The translations under genes were made by a program, and so were the position numbers. From assembly GCF_921293095.1 (NCBI RefSeq), contig NC_060248.1, positions 78,003,243 to 78,067,242 of the forward strand: a DNA stretch of 64,000 nucleotides, given 5' to 3'. Under the pieces are notes generated by a model. It did not search any database. It had not been told where the DNA came from and saw only the letters and a list, made by a program, of their open reading frames with translations. Source of the DNA: Ischnura elegans (Eukaryota; Arthropoda; Insecta; Odonata; Coenagrionidae). Below, piece by piece: positions 20,977-33,600 of this stretch; the stretch's first letter is position 1; every line of letters starts with the position of its first letter.

Positions 20977-23272
20977 AATGTTTTCGCTATTCACGCTCTG
21001 TCCTGGATGAACAGAACTCTCTCGTGTACTTGTGTAACAATCTTGCATAACAATCATTTTTTGCAGAGTTGATAATAACTATTTTATTATGCTCTTTTGA
21101 GTGTAGAGTGTACCCTGATCATGCTGTATTCTAATAAATTTAATTTTAGATAAAAGACTGATTGCATAATGTACATATTGTTTGTCCTGTCTGATTTTTA
21201 TGCTTTTCACTACTCCTGAAGTTTGTGATCAGGAATTACTTCCAAGTATTAGTTTCTCTGGTAAAATGTTTTCTGATGCCAAGTCATTGGAAGCTTTTTC
21301 TGGATGCTCACATTTTCTGGGCAAAAATATTTCATTCTTACGTGTACTCTGTTTTCAGAAAAAAATAAAATTACCTCAACCAATGGAAAATTTGTGATTT
21401 TGCATGTGTTTTTGTAATTTGGGTTATAATGAAATTGTTATCTCATATTAATATGGTACTTATGCTTCTGGTAAAATTTAATGTTTTGGTTATACCTGTA
21501 ACTCTTTGGCATTCATCTGGATATCTTTATCAGAGACCAAGAGAAGCTCAAGCCAGGAGGACTGAGCTCACGCTGCACTCTTCATTACAATTTATTCATC
21601 CCTCAAAAACAAGACCTTCAGTTGGTAGGACTACATATTTCCAAACTCAAGTGAGATGAACATTTTTTTCCCAAAATTCAATAGTCTATCCCAGGAAGGG
21701 CATATGCATTTTAAATTCCAGCAGTTGGGAAGCTTAATCTATAATTAATTAATCATGAAATGGCTGGCTACTTGATTATCCTGGGTAACAAGCAAGTTTT
21801 TGGACATTCGTAAATGCCGGAGATAAATAATGAGGTTTTCCTTTTTTTTATTTGGCTGAACCTTGATACCAATAATAATTACATAAATTTTTTTACTCTA
21901 GGTTGCCAGGCAGAGCCAAAAATAAATGGTGTGCAAAAAACTTATTTTGCAACACTTTTCCATCCTTTTAGTGTTTTTATGTCTCTTCTTACCCATACTT
22001 CTATTCTTTAATTCCTGGTATCTCCTTCTCTTACACCCTTTCACTTCACCATTTTGTGTGTAAAAACAGCCACAAGTTGTGATCTGAAACTACATCTGCC
22101 TTAGGGTAACTTTGGGGTTTTCACTATGCCAAAGCTTTTTGTAACAATAATAATAATGTCTATTTTATACATACCTTAATCCCTTATGCTCTTCTATACA
22201 TACCTTAGGCAGTGATGTGGTGAAAACCATGTGTTTTTAATTAAAAACTTATTCCTCCTAAAAAACGCAACTTCTATCCTAGCTCACTCTTTTTTCCATT
22301 CCATTCCATACTGAATTTCCTGATTTCACTTCCATCCTTCCCATACTGCCACATACCAATCCTCCATCCCAACTACACTTTTCATTCCAGCATTTTCCCA
22401 TATTTATTCCCTCCTGTTGCTCATTCTTACTAAGTATGTATCTACTTCCTCTTCCTTAAGATTGTTAGTGAGAAACTCCAGTAGTTGCCCGTCTCCATCC
22501 ATCTCACGTTGAACATCCCCTACATTCAACTCCCCTTTTCACAGGTTTGGAGTGCATTGAATTTTCAAGAGGTGAGGAGGCAATTGACCCCCTAACACTC
22601 TTAACCATCACCATTATTCTTAAGACAGCATGGTGCATATTTTGTGACATATATAAGATGTCACCCAAACTGACAGTGTTGGATTCCAACCTTTTATGCT
22701 CAGAGCTTAATCGTTTTTGAAATCTTAATTCTTTCAGTGATAGGGGGTTATTTGTGGAGAAAACATTTTTTCCCATTGCCAAAAAAAATTCTCTCAATCC
22801 TCCTGCTCTGAATGTAAAGTGCTATCTTATCAAATTGTTTTCTGTTAGGTAAGGAATGGCCATATTTTAAAATGTATTTAGTTTAGTTAGCCATAGAGAG
22901 ATTTTTCTCTGGAATCCAGTTTGTTTCGGGTTTCAAATGGTTACCATTGCTATAAGAAATTGTATGTGTACCATTTAGAAATAGTTTCTCAGACCTTCAG
23001 ACAGTTTTTAGGGGACACTGGATAAATAGAAGTTTATTCTTGAATCTATTGCAAAATATCTGCCACCTTGATGGTCCTAACTTTCGAGATGGTGAAAAAG
23101 TTTTCCAAAGGAGTGACTCTGCATGCAGATAGAGGCTACAATGAGGAGTGCATTAAGGCTGTTGTAGTTGAGGAACAGTTCATTACCTTCTGTAGCACCT
23201 TGGTGGTGTGCAATACCTCTCTTTGATAATGCAGTTGAGTTGTGATAAGAATAGAGATGTGGCTTTCAGATA
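20977..23272. other. IGBP1 3' UTR and intergenic sequence
   Basis: The first ~170 bases are the probable IGBP1 3' UTR with its polyadenylation signal. Beyond that lies AT-rich sequence with a pyrimidine-rich patch around 22250-22480. No gene, no recognisable transposon end. Confidence 0.5.
21133..21138 (+). terminator. Polyadenylation signal of IGBP1
   Basis: AATAAA lies 157 bases past the IGBP1 stop codon, in the expected position for 3' end processing. No earlier AATAAA is seen between it and the stop. Confidence 0.6.
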
Positions 23273-23276
23273 TTAA

Positions 23277-25769
23277 CCCTACCTCGGGCACAGCTGGCTT
23301 GAGAGGCCAGCCAAACTTTTTTGAATGTCACTCCTACCCCTGCCGTCTGAGCGGGGCGCCCATAACGATAGTTTCCTCAATCTTGGCAACAGTCAGCATG
23401 CCTCAGTTCAGTCTGTCATCAACCCTCACCCGGCTGGCCCAGACCCCTCCTGGCTCGAGAGGCCGAGTGCACCTGATAGTGTCATACTTTTCAAAGGTGA
23501 GTTTTTTAAAGATATTTTATTGGAATCATTCAGTATACAAGTGCTATTCCAGTTCTGGCCTCTCAGGCCGACAGCGCCCGGTTATGTTATGTCAATAAGT
23601 AATTTCCTCTTTCCTGTCTTTGATTCCAGATTTGCTGTTGAAATGGATAAGGTATTGTTCGATCCCTCCAACCCTAATGATATTTCAGAAATAAGACTCA
23701 TCCTTCTCGATGATGATGCTAACAAAGATCCGGCTTTGGTTGAGGATTTGGGTGAAGAAAGCGACCTTGATTCCCAGGACGAGGTAGAGCAACATGAAGA
23801 TGAATCAGCAACTGAACAGGAAGAAGGAACAACTGAGGAGGAGGAAGAAGACATCCGTACAGGTAATTTTATTGTAAGAGATAAACAGACAAAGTGGACT
23901 AGGAAGCCATCTCCGGCTGCTGCTTGTCGGATACAGTGTCACAGCATAATTACGCACCTTCCAGGTGTAAGAGGAGAAGCTGAAAATGCAAAAACCACAT
24001 TGCAATGTTGGGAATGTTTATTTAATACAGAAATGTTGGAATTGTTAGTCGAAAACACTAATAAGTACATAGACTCAGTGAAAGCCAAATTTGCCAGAGA
24101 AAGGGATGCAAAAGGAACAGGCGTCATTGAAATCAAGGCATTAATTGGTTTGCTGTACCTGGCTGGTGCTTATAGAGGTAATTGGCAGAGTCAGGAGGAG
24201 CTGTGGGGAATAGAAGGAGACTGGGTTGAAAAATTTGGACTGGTAATGAGCATAAAATGGTTCAAGTTCCTCATACACTGTATCTGTTTTGATGATTGGA
24301 TGAGCAGAGGACAACGGAAAGTATATGATCGACTTTGCCCAATCCGTGAGTTGTTTGATCGTTTTGTTCATAGCTGTCGAAAGAACTACATCCCATGAGA
24401 AAATGTTACAGTTGACGAGATGTTACCACGATTCCGTGGGGGGTCCATTCAGACAATATATACGTACCCTCAAAGCCCTCCAAGTATGGTATTAAGTTAT
24501 TTGCCCTTGTGGATGCCAAAATGATATACACACATAATATTAAAATTTACGCAGGAAAGCAGCCAGAAGGGCCATTTTCGGTCAGCAACAAGCCAAGTGA
24601 GGTGGTGAAATGACTAGCTGAGACTCTTTTTAAGACAGGACGTAACATAACCGCTGATAATTAGTTTACAGACATAGGTCTTATTAATGATTTGAAGAAA
24701 AAGAAATTGTCATACGTTGGGACAATTAAGAAAAATAAAAGACAGTTACCAGCCAGTTTCGTCAATACCAGAGGAAGGGCTTGGGACAGCAGTTTGTTTG
24801 GATTTAACTATAACAACACTTTGGTTACATATGCACCAAAAAAGGAAAAAACATGATTCTCTTGTCTTCAATCCACAAACTGATGCCATTGTGGAAATAC
24901 TGGAGAGCTGCAGAAGCCAGAAGTAACTACTTTTTATAATATGAGTAAAGGTGGAGTTGATACTGCTGATCAAATGTGCTCTACATTCAGTGTGAGCCGA
25001 AACATAAGACGCTGGCCAATGGTCATTTTTTTTTGCCTGTCTCAACCTTGACGGAATAAATTTCCAAGTAATTTCAATTGCGAATGGCCTGGAACCACAA
25101 AAAAGAAGAATCTTTCTAAAAACTTTGTCTCATCAACTTGTTATTGGACAACTAGCAAGGTGAAGTCTGAATACAAGTGGAATGCCGACTCAGCTGCAGG
25201 GCTGCTTGAAAAGGTTTTTACCCCCAAGTGAACGTGAAGTCTCCTTCCCCACCTCCTAAAAGACGCTAGTGTGGGACGTGCATGGCTGAAACAGGATTTA
25301 GGAGAGTGAAAAATTACGAATGTCAACATAATCATGAGCCAATATGTCTAAGCCACGAATAACCGCTCTGTCAGATCTGTTATTCAGTTGGTTCTTTGAA
25401 AGACTAAGTGCCAGACTGCGACCATGACTACGGTGTAGAGTAAAGCTTTCACATCTAGATAAGTTGTACGTTACTTTTGTTTCCAGTTTTTTCACTTCTT
25501 GTATACTTTGCTTGTTCATTTTTCAATTTCAAGTTGTGTCAAATTAGCGATTTTGGATGTTTCAGTTTAACCTTCATTTTAGTAATTAAACTCGTTCTTT
25601 TTTTTATAATTTGGTATATTTTTTCTCCAAAGACCCTAACCCAGGTGGTCCTTCTAGTGTTTTAAAATAAAATTGATTAGGGGAGGGGAGGATGGGGAAA
25701 ATACGTGATTGGCCTCTTAGGCCGAGTGCGTCTGATCTTGTGTCGTTTTGAGGTGTGCCCGACAGAGGG
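23277..25769 (+). mobile_element. piggyBac-like transposon, nearly complete, interrupted transposase
   Basis: A 2493-bp element flanked by TTAA (23273-23276 and 25770-25773). Terminal inverted repeats CCCTACCTCGGGCACA and, inverted, CCCTCTGTCGGGCACA. Subterminal copies of a GGCC-palindromic motif (GAGAGGCCAG, GAGAGGCCGAGTGCACCTGA, CTCTCAGGCCGACAGCGC, CTCTTAGGCCGAGTGCGTCTGA) are probable transposase binding sites. It contains one transposase gene. It stands alone in intergenic DNA right of IGBP1. Confidence 0.9.
23643..25230 (+). pseudogene. piggyBac transposase, interrupted
   Basis: The likely start is the ATG at 23643 (MDKVLFDPSN), followed by an acidic N-terminus and about 250 open codons containing the DDE_Tnp_1_7 front half (GVIEIKALIGLLYLAGAYRG, WFKFLIHCICFDD). 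The frame closes at 24398. Beyond it, other frames give VTVDEMLPRFRG, with the first catalytic Asp; GRNITADN, with the second, where a TAG stands in place of the usual Trp codon; and GGVDTADQMCSTFS, with the third. A GTGAGT donor near 23500 and the TTGATTCCAG acceptor before 23631 suggest a leader intron. There are at least three breaks, so it is inactive as read. Confidence 0.85.
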
Positions 25770-26495
25770 TTAATCAATTATTTTTAAATGTGGTTCTCCA
25801 ATCCGGTGAAATAAGATATTTCATTGGGGAGCCACCTTGAAGGTTACATCTTTTCAATATTTTCAGATATTAAAATCCCCTTCAATCCATCACTGATTAC
25901 AATTTGGGTTAAGACCTGATATGTATACCTCAATTCAGGCTGCATGCTGGTTCATCTGTGGCCCTTGTCGGTATGCCTATTGTTTTCTTGAGGTACTTTA
26001 TAGAAATGTATTACTCCTCCCTAACGAGGGCTGATTGGTGGTTAGCTTTTCATGTTGTCTCTTAATTATATTATCAAAAATAATGTAGACCTATCTGCCT
26101 TAGTGCCTTTTGTCTGTTTTGAGAACATGAAACGTTGGATTGGGAATCAGTTACGTTGGACAGTCGACTTATGCCCCACTGATGAAGTATGAAGGTTTCA
26201 ACGTCATCAGTGGGGCATCCCTTCAGGCTGATTCTCTTGGTGGTGGAAATACTCACATCATTTCAGGTTTAGCAACCTCTGGCTCTCCTTAATTCTCTTG
26301 GTAACCAGGCAAACAGTCCTTGCAGGGAGGTGGTGGTGTTCCTGACTGAACTCTACATAAATACCAATGCACTGAATGGATAATGATGAACTAATGAAGA
26401 AGCAGTGTGGTGGGAGATGGATTACTAAATGAGGATTTTTTTTAAGTTTCCAAGTAGGCTTCCATGGAGATTATGATGGTAGGCAGCAATGCAGT

Positions 26496-26758
26496 CAGTG
26501 GCACCGACTCCATGGGGCCTGAGGGGGCCCGAGCCCCCTCAAAAATTCGTTATGGGTGTGTATGAAAAAAATGTGTAAGGCTTGCCGATTTTCCCCGGAG
26601 TGCCCAGATATCTAGATTAAAGTTATCAGGGTTCTAATGTTGATCATATGACTCTTCTAAAATGATTAAAAAACTTAAAACTCAATACTTATAAAATTTC
26701 CCGGGGCAAGATCCCTGGTTTGGGGCCCCCCAATATTTTTTCTGAGTTGGCACCCCTG
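26496..26758. mobile_element. hAT MITE, 263 bp
   Basis: Ends CAGTGGCACCGACTC and, inverted, CAGGGGTGCCAACTC. Flanking 8-bp duplication AATGCAGT / AATTCAGT (26488-26495, 26759-26766) with one mismatch, suggesting some age. A CCCC/GGGG palindrome lies inside each end. No coding capacity. Confidence 0.78.
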
Positions 26759-27541
26759 AATTCAGTGGACCTGAGGAAGCCAACTGGAATGTTGGTGAAA
26801 TATTGTCCAGTAAAATGGATAAACACAGAAGGAACCCCAGGACAATCTCTGGCAACTACCAAATGAGGACTTAAGTAAAATGCTAAATTCATCATTATGC
26901 TCTAAAGACTATCTTTGCAATAAGTAAAGTCCTAGTTACATGATATATTTACCTATTTGAATAAATGTGTAAATGTATGAACGTGTTAATGGACATGGAA
27001 ATGCACAGTGTGCCCACCCAATTTTTATAAGTTTATGAGCAAAGTTTAGAACTTGTTCTAATTTGGTTAATGTATTTATATGTTTTCCGTTCATATGCAC
27101 CAAATTGTTGATTCACTCACACATCCACTGGTACATGTTGACATAACGTGTAACCAGGCAGATATTTTGACACCAAAAGTCTTCTATTAACTGGATTTGT
27201 GGAAACACACAATGCAAAAGATATACTCGCATCAAAGCCATATGACATTGCCTTTAGGTAGGTATGGTTTAAAGAAGATTGAAGGGGTATAAAATCTGCC
27301 TAAATAAGGTATGAATTTTCACTGTAAAAATAGCTTGACATTCTCAAACCGTTTCTTTTGCAATCATTCAATCATTTAGAGTAGACTTCTTCTTCTTGAT
27401 AAGCTTTGAGACCAGTGGAATGGGACTGGCAATTTGTCAACCTCAGGTTGTCCAATTGGGTCCTTGGGTTTGGTCTGCAGTATTAATAAAAATCTCTCCA
27501 ATAAATGGAAATCTTGCAACAAAATATATTCAATGTGATGA

Positions 27542-28087
27542 CATGGGCGTACCCAGCGAGGGGCAGGAGGGGGCAGCTGCCCCCCCAGAAGCAAAAATCG
27601 CAAATATCTTTAAGGAAAAAAATATTTTTTCAAGCAAATAATTTTACAAACTAATAATTATATTATAGGAAATATATATTGTATTATAATGTGTAATAAT
27701 GTATTATATGTAATATAATTTTGTTTCATTCACCTTTTCCACGCTTAAGCCTTTCCTATAACCAGTGGCGCAGCCAGGTGGGGGTTCCGGGGGGTCCGAA
27801 CCCCCCCAAAATATAAAAGCACAATTATTTTCCTTAATAAAAGAATACAAATTATTGAAAAATTATGTATTTACAAAGTATTTTTTTAACAAATGAAGTT
27901 TTTTCGACAGCGATAAGTGTTAAAATTAGTTAAAAACCCGTTACTTAGTACTCTATTTTTCAAAAATTTTCCCCCCTGGTTTTGGACCCCCCCCCCTCAA
28001 ACGATATTCCTGGCTACGCCAATACCTATAACTTGAACAAACATGGCTTGCCCCCCCATCCTTGTTTTGATCCTGGGTATGCCCTTG
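27542..28087. mobile_element. hAT MITE, family G, copy 2, containing a nested hAT MITE
   Basis: Identical 8-bp duplication TGTGATGA (27534-27541 and 28088-28095). Ends CATGGGCGTACCCA and, inverted, CAAGGGCATACCCA. It carries the family-specific GGGGGCAGCTGCCCCCC. Its interior matches the copy at 19307-19541 except for the nested 262-bp insertion. Confidence 0.9.
27763..28024. mobile_element. Nested hAT MITE, 262 bp
   Basis: Identical 8-bp duplication CCTATAAC (27755-27762 and 28025-28032) inside the family G element. Ends CAGTGGCGCAGCCAGG and, inverted, TATTGGCGTAGCCAGG. The same element type, truncated, is at 18083-18965. Confidence 0.9.
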
Positions 28088-30483
28088 TGTGATGATGATA
28101 ATATAATTCTTAAAAATTCATAAATGTGTTCCAAACCATTACATTAGTTACTAAGGAAGGGTTGTGTCTGATAAGGGGTGAAAAGGGTGGATACATACCT
28201 AATTTTATTTGGTGATGATGAGTAGTCTGCAGACATCTCTGGTTTCAGAGCCACTGCTGTGGAGCCGCCACTATCTGCTCATGATTTATAGATACCCATT
28301 TCATTGACGATCACTCTCATGCTCCTTATTTGTTCCCTTGCAATTAGTGCATTAGTTTTGCAATATTAGGAGTAGCGCGCATGGGTGTGTCTCATCTCTC
28401 AATACCACTCTGCCATGCAACCTGTCACTGAACGGTGATAAAGATCACTACAAAATTTTACTTATTCCATGACAAACTATTGGTAGTAGTAGGAGAGGTC
28501 GCTACGGTGATTTGATAGACACTCGTCACTGGTAACATCCCATAAATATCAGCTAGGACTCCGCCTAGAAGTATTCTTACTGTCACAATGTTACTCTGAC
28601 GGTTGCCATATCGAAAATTTTCATTAACGGCCTTAGTCTTCGGGCTGTTCACCTCGCAAGTTAAACTGGCACTCCACGAAATAGCAGGTAATAACTTTCT
28701 CATTGCTGATTATGCCGAGAAAAAAAAATTGTTTCCGGTCTCTACGATTTTCCGAGTAAGAGTTTAATTTATTATCATTATTTTGTTGTTTAATTTCCTG
28801 AAAATATGCTTAGTGAGATGAAAGAAAAAAACAGTGAAAATTTGGCAGAATTGTCTGCAAGCTGCTCTTTGGAATATATAAGTAATCGTATTACGTTGTG
28901 TAATTTGTACCCTGCAGAAGTACGCGGTGTTTGAACACTTGAACGTCGAATAAGTAATGCGTAGTGAAAGTGGTAGTTAGATGGTGCATTAATAGTTTAG
29001 TGATCAGAAAACTATTGTTCTGTTCAATTCTTAAAATTTATCTGCGTCCCAAGATCACAGTCTGGTTAGTTTGGATATTTTATGCGTCTGCCGGCGGAGT
29101 ATTGAAAGGAAGCGACGACGATTTTTTATCTTTCGCTCGTCATCGTTATTGCCGTCCGAGGTTACCTTTGTAGACAATCAGCATTTTGTCTACGCGCCTG
29201 AATGATTCTTCGGAAAAGGAGGTTTTATTTGGAGTGAATTAATGTGGGAATGGATTCAGTTAGCTCTGGCAAAATGAAAATGGCGCCAAATCTGCTACGC
29301 AAGTGAAATAAACGATGGTCATCGCTTTGGACATTTGGAAGACGTTAGAGGCAAGAGGAATGGTACGTTGTTATTTAATTACTCATTATGAATATCCAAT
29401 TGCCGCATTAGTTGAGTTTTGAGCATGGGTCTCTGAACATGTTTACTTTTAAATGATTTGTTTATGCCAATCATGCCAAAGTTGAACGCCGTGAAAACGC
29501 GATGCCGTTTTCATGTGTGGACGAATGGCCGAGTGCTTTTGAAAGTGGTATGTAGTAAAAAGATGTGCTTAGAGTTAAAGTGAGCTAATTTGGAAATGTG
29601 CTCACGAAAGCGCACATTGCTTTATCGAGGGATATCTTATTCGCGAGCGTTGTGCGGAGGTACGTATGTTGTGTATTATAATGAAGGGAAGATGGGAGAT
29701 GACTGATGTTCAGTGAGGGCATGTTTGACAAGGTAATGCCCTGCACTACGCGAGATGCGTCATGTAAGTGCCATGGCTCGATCCTCTCCAGAAATGCTTG
29801 CATGCCAGCTTTGATAACTCATCTGTCTGTAATTTTTATCATAATGTTAAAGTATGACATGAGAGGATAGAAAGTAAGATTATGATAAATATAGGCTGAA
29901 AAACTAATTATATAAGTTGTCATGGCAATGTCAATATTTTCTGTGAAATCTGTTATCCTCAAGAAAGTCTTCTTTCCAATAGACAAGATCCCACCATCAT
30001 TCAAGTTGTCATGTCATGCATTTTCTGCAAGATATACGGGTCGTTGTCTTAAATTAGAGTTAATATTGTGAAGGCAAGGGTTGTAGCGAGCGGGGGTGCG
30101 GGGGGTTTCAAACCCCTTTGAAGTGTTTTGGAGGTACGGACATAAGTGCCTCCCCTTCAAGTGAACCAAATGTATCCTTCTCTAAATTATCCCCATATAT
30201 TATTTTTCTGGCTGCGGCCCTTGTAAAGCTGCCGTATTCCAACGATACATATGTTTTCGATACCCTACAGAGAATGTTGCATTGCTGTAATAATATCATT
30301 TTTGTTAAGCCGGCGATGGATATTTTTCTGGCCCAAAACCCATATTTCGATTGTAAAGCTGCTGCGTGGAAACCTGTGGAGATGTAGGGTGTCTGTTTTA
30401 CATTCGGACGTATTATTAAAGTCTGGTATTTTGGAGCACGGAATGATTGCACGTAATTTTATTTTTATTATGAAAACTTAAAA

Positions 30484-30489
30484 TTTATT
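30484..30489 (-). terminator. Polyadenylation signal of the cuticle protein gene
   Basis: AATAAA on the minus strand, about 120 bases past the stop codon of the RR-1 gene. Further A-rich AATAAA-like motifs follow near 30455-30470. Confidence 0.65.
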
Positions 30490-30607
30490 AATCACAGTGG
30501 AAGGGTATGTACAACAGATGCATCACGGTCTTCCGGAAAAAAGGAAGATTCTCCAGGTTGTGGATGCGTGAGGAGGGTTGCGCGGCGATTATCCTAATGT
30601 TTACTCA

Positions 30608-33600
30608 TTACTGCTCATCTGGGAGGGGTGGTCGGGTCGCGAGGAAGTCGAGGGCTTTCTGGATGGCCTCCGGGATGGGTGGTGCTACTGGGAGGTGGGC
30701 GCCTTGCGGCTGGAATCCGTTCTCGTCGGCGATGTACTGGAGGGTGATCGGCGTGCCGTCTGGAGCCGTGTAGGAGAAGGATCCTTGGGCCACCTGCGCC
30801 TCTTGGTCGGGCACTCCAGCGTTCTTCAGGAAACCGGCCTCCTCGGCCACTATTCCATTACCAGTTTCGTAGCTGTGGAAAGAGGGAGGCGGTTACTATG
30901 ACGCAAGCGGGAAGTCACTCGCAGTCATCCCCGGAGTTTTTTTGTATCAAATATTGATGACAAAATTCAACTCCAGGACCTTGTTTGCCGTTAAACATAC
31001 CAGGAATTTCGTGTGGTCGAACTTTACTTCGTTCAACGATCCCGTAAATATGCTGTAAAATTTAGTTGCCTTGCAATCAGCATCTAGGCGAAATTTGCCT
31101 TCAGGATTTACTGCCAAAGTTTTGTTGTGTACCAAAATTTACTTCGCTCAACGACACTGTATATATGCTGTAAAATTTGGTTGAGAGCGTTGAATTTAAT
31201 CCAGGTTTTTATTAATTAGAAGCAAATAGCCCTTTGATGAGGTCGTGTCGTTTATCAACTTAAATAAAAAATTTATCCATATTATTTTAATCACATACCC
31301 AAAGAAAATTGAAGGGTTCTACAATGGCAGTATTTTACGGTGAGTATATCTGGTGAAAAAATACGGAAGTACTCAGTTGTCATAGGTAAAGCGTTGGTCC
31401 CTTAATCGAAGGGTCTCGGTTACGAGTGATATCTTTGGACTCTCACAAAGCCCCACTACCTTCTTTGCTTAATGACTTAGATTGGGGTGAGCTCTACCTT
31501 CAATTATCCTGATCAACTCTCTGGGGCTGAGGATGCATACCTTCATTGTTGTCGTTATCTGTGCCTCACACCATGAATGGAAGATTATATAATGGGTCCA
31601 CTAAAATATTTATTGGAGACGCGACATGTTTCAATGTTTCTGCAAATTTTTTTTGAGAAACGTAATCGGGCATATTTTATTCGTGTTGGAACGGCTTCAC
31701 CTCATCTCACTTGAAACAACCGGTTTTGCACGTCTAATGCTTCGCATGGGTAAATGATAACTCTGCAAAGCTTTTTATTAGAGTGAAATTATTATTATAA
31801 AGTTTTAAGCTTCTGGGGTATCTTTTTTATCCCAAAAGTGACTAAGCTTGAGATGAGCTAACATGGTTTTACTGCAAAAGTAATGTAGTCCACCAAGAAC
31901 TTTCTAAGGCATAGCGAATAAACTAGGTATTTCGTCTATCCTAACTTATTTTAACATCGTATACTCTCCCCCTTACATTTCCTAACACTGTCAGTAATAT
32001 TTCAATGGCTTTGATTAGGATTAAGGGTTGAATTTACGAAAATTAGTGGGTCAAATATGGTTTGTACTCATTGCAGTAAAAAAAGATCAGAACCATCAAT
32101 CATAAGATAAAATAAAAATATTCTCCCGCTTCAATATTTTCGAGCTTATGAATTCTGTTTATTTATTTATGTATACATTTTTTCAAGTTCCGGAAGGTAT
32201 TGGATGCATCAAGTGAAGGCTGAGAGATAAGTGTTTATCATTTTTTTGGCGGAAGAGATGATAATCTTGACGTAGCAAGGAAGGCATGAAATTCGGAAAC
32301 GGTGCTCGTCGTGCGTTGAATTCTCCCTTATTCTACGTTAGCGTGTCATCTTATCTCCCCTCATTAAATTTAAGGAAAATATGCCAGTTTTAAGGTTAAA
32401 GCCTGCTTTAATATCTCTCGCCTTCTATGGGAACGCATCGTCTTATCATTCGTCATTAAATTTGAGTGAAATTTTCCGTTTTTAGGATTGTCGCTGATTT
32501 TATAATACCCTAGTTCCTGTTTCTTGGATTTAATCAGTGGGAATCTAATGGCTTGTTGGTTCCACTCTCGACCAGTAGGAAGTAGCTGTACATGGCGTGA
32601 TTGATGAGCTTGGAGTTTATATGTGTGCGCTAGGGTTACGATGACTTCAATGATTGGTATTTTTCTTTAGAGAGGCGTTTGTATTTGTGGTGGTTGTGTA
32701 TTTTGTATAATGATGGTCATGGTTGTGTTTGAAAAATTTTTTTCATCTGGAGTGCCGAAAAGCTAAAAACTTCAAAAAAAATTTTTTTTTGCCCCTGAAA
32801 ATCATTTATTTATTTTTTGTTCTGCAGTTAATTTTAATTAAATTTAAACGTACAATTTGCACACAAATTAAAATTCCGTCCTACGTTTAAAGGTAGTTGA
32901 TATTAAGGACTCATGATAAGTAAGCATGTCTAGAGACAGCGTCCCGCTATTGAGGAATCTGAGAGAAAAGAAACTATGGGAGGGAGAGGGAAACGCATAC
33001 GATATATTGTTCAAATACTACCTTCTCTCTTTGCTTGAAAAAAAAAAAAGATTTCAAATTGTCCAGTGTTGATCATCGCGTCTTCAGATAGAGTTCTGAC
33101 CTTGAAATGTCATCGGGCAGGCAAACAAATTAGGCCTAGGAGTGACTGCCCCGCTGTTTCCTGTCTATTGTTGATTTAGGGGATGAGTACAAGGCCACTT
33201 TCTCTGGCAAGCTGTTGGGAAACTTATGTTATGTGTAAGCTCTAAAGGAACAGGGAATGATATAACAGAACATCATCCAACATGCTTTGAGTGATTTCAA
33301 TGAACGAAGTAAAGAGTGGAGGGATGTCGATATCGAAGGGATGGGTGAACTAGCAAGGAGTCACTACCGTTCATAATGCACTGTTTTATGGGTGGTTTTA
33401 CATGTAGAGACGCCGAAAGCTATCGCTGCATATTTTCATGAAACCTGACGCCGGAATTCCGGGAAAGAAATCGGAAAAATCAAATATCGGTATCATGCAA
33501 CGGATTTAATTACAGAAATAGAAAATTAATTCTATGATGAGATTTTTAGCCAGCACAAAATTAATTTTTCTGTTTGAAAATTCTGCCTGTCTTTCTGATG

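Larger units (their letters stand above)
25774..30483. other. Intergenic region with hAT MITEs
   Basis: No host gene recognised between the piggyBac element and the cuticle gene. It holds hAT-type MITEs at 26496-26758 and 27542-28087. A CCCC/GGGG-rich patch at 30090-30115 (TTTCAAACCCC) resembles patches at 1885-1905 and 34440-34460 and may be an old repeat. Open frames at 28458-28703 and 30108-30452 match nothing I know. Confidence 0.5.

Noticed and set aside
23325-24398. A 357-codon frame beginning near the left end of the piggyBac element taken as one protein
   Set aside because: The first ~105 codons run through the terminal and subterminal repeats. The family-like sequence begins at the ATG at 23643, so the upstream extension is probably not translated.
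30507-30901. Plus-strand open frames over the cuticle gene's last exon
   Set aside because: They are the reverse complement of the conserved RR-1 coding exon, whose minus-strand reading matches the family consensus.
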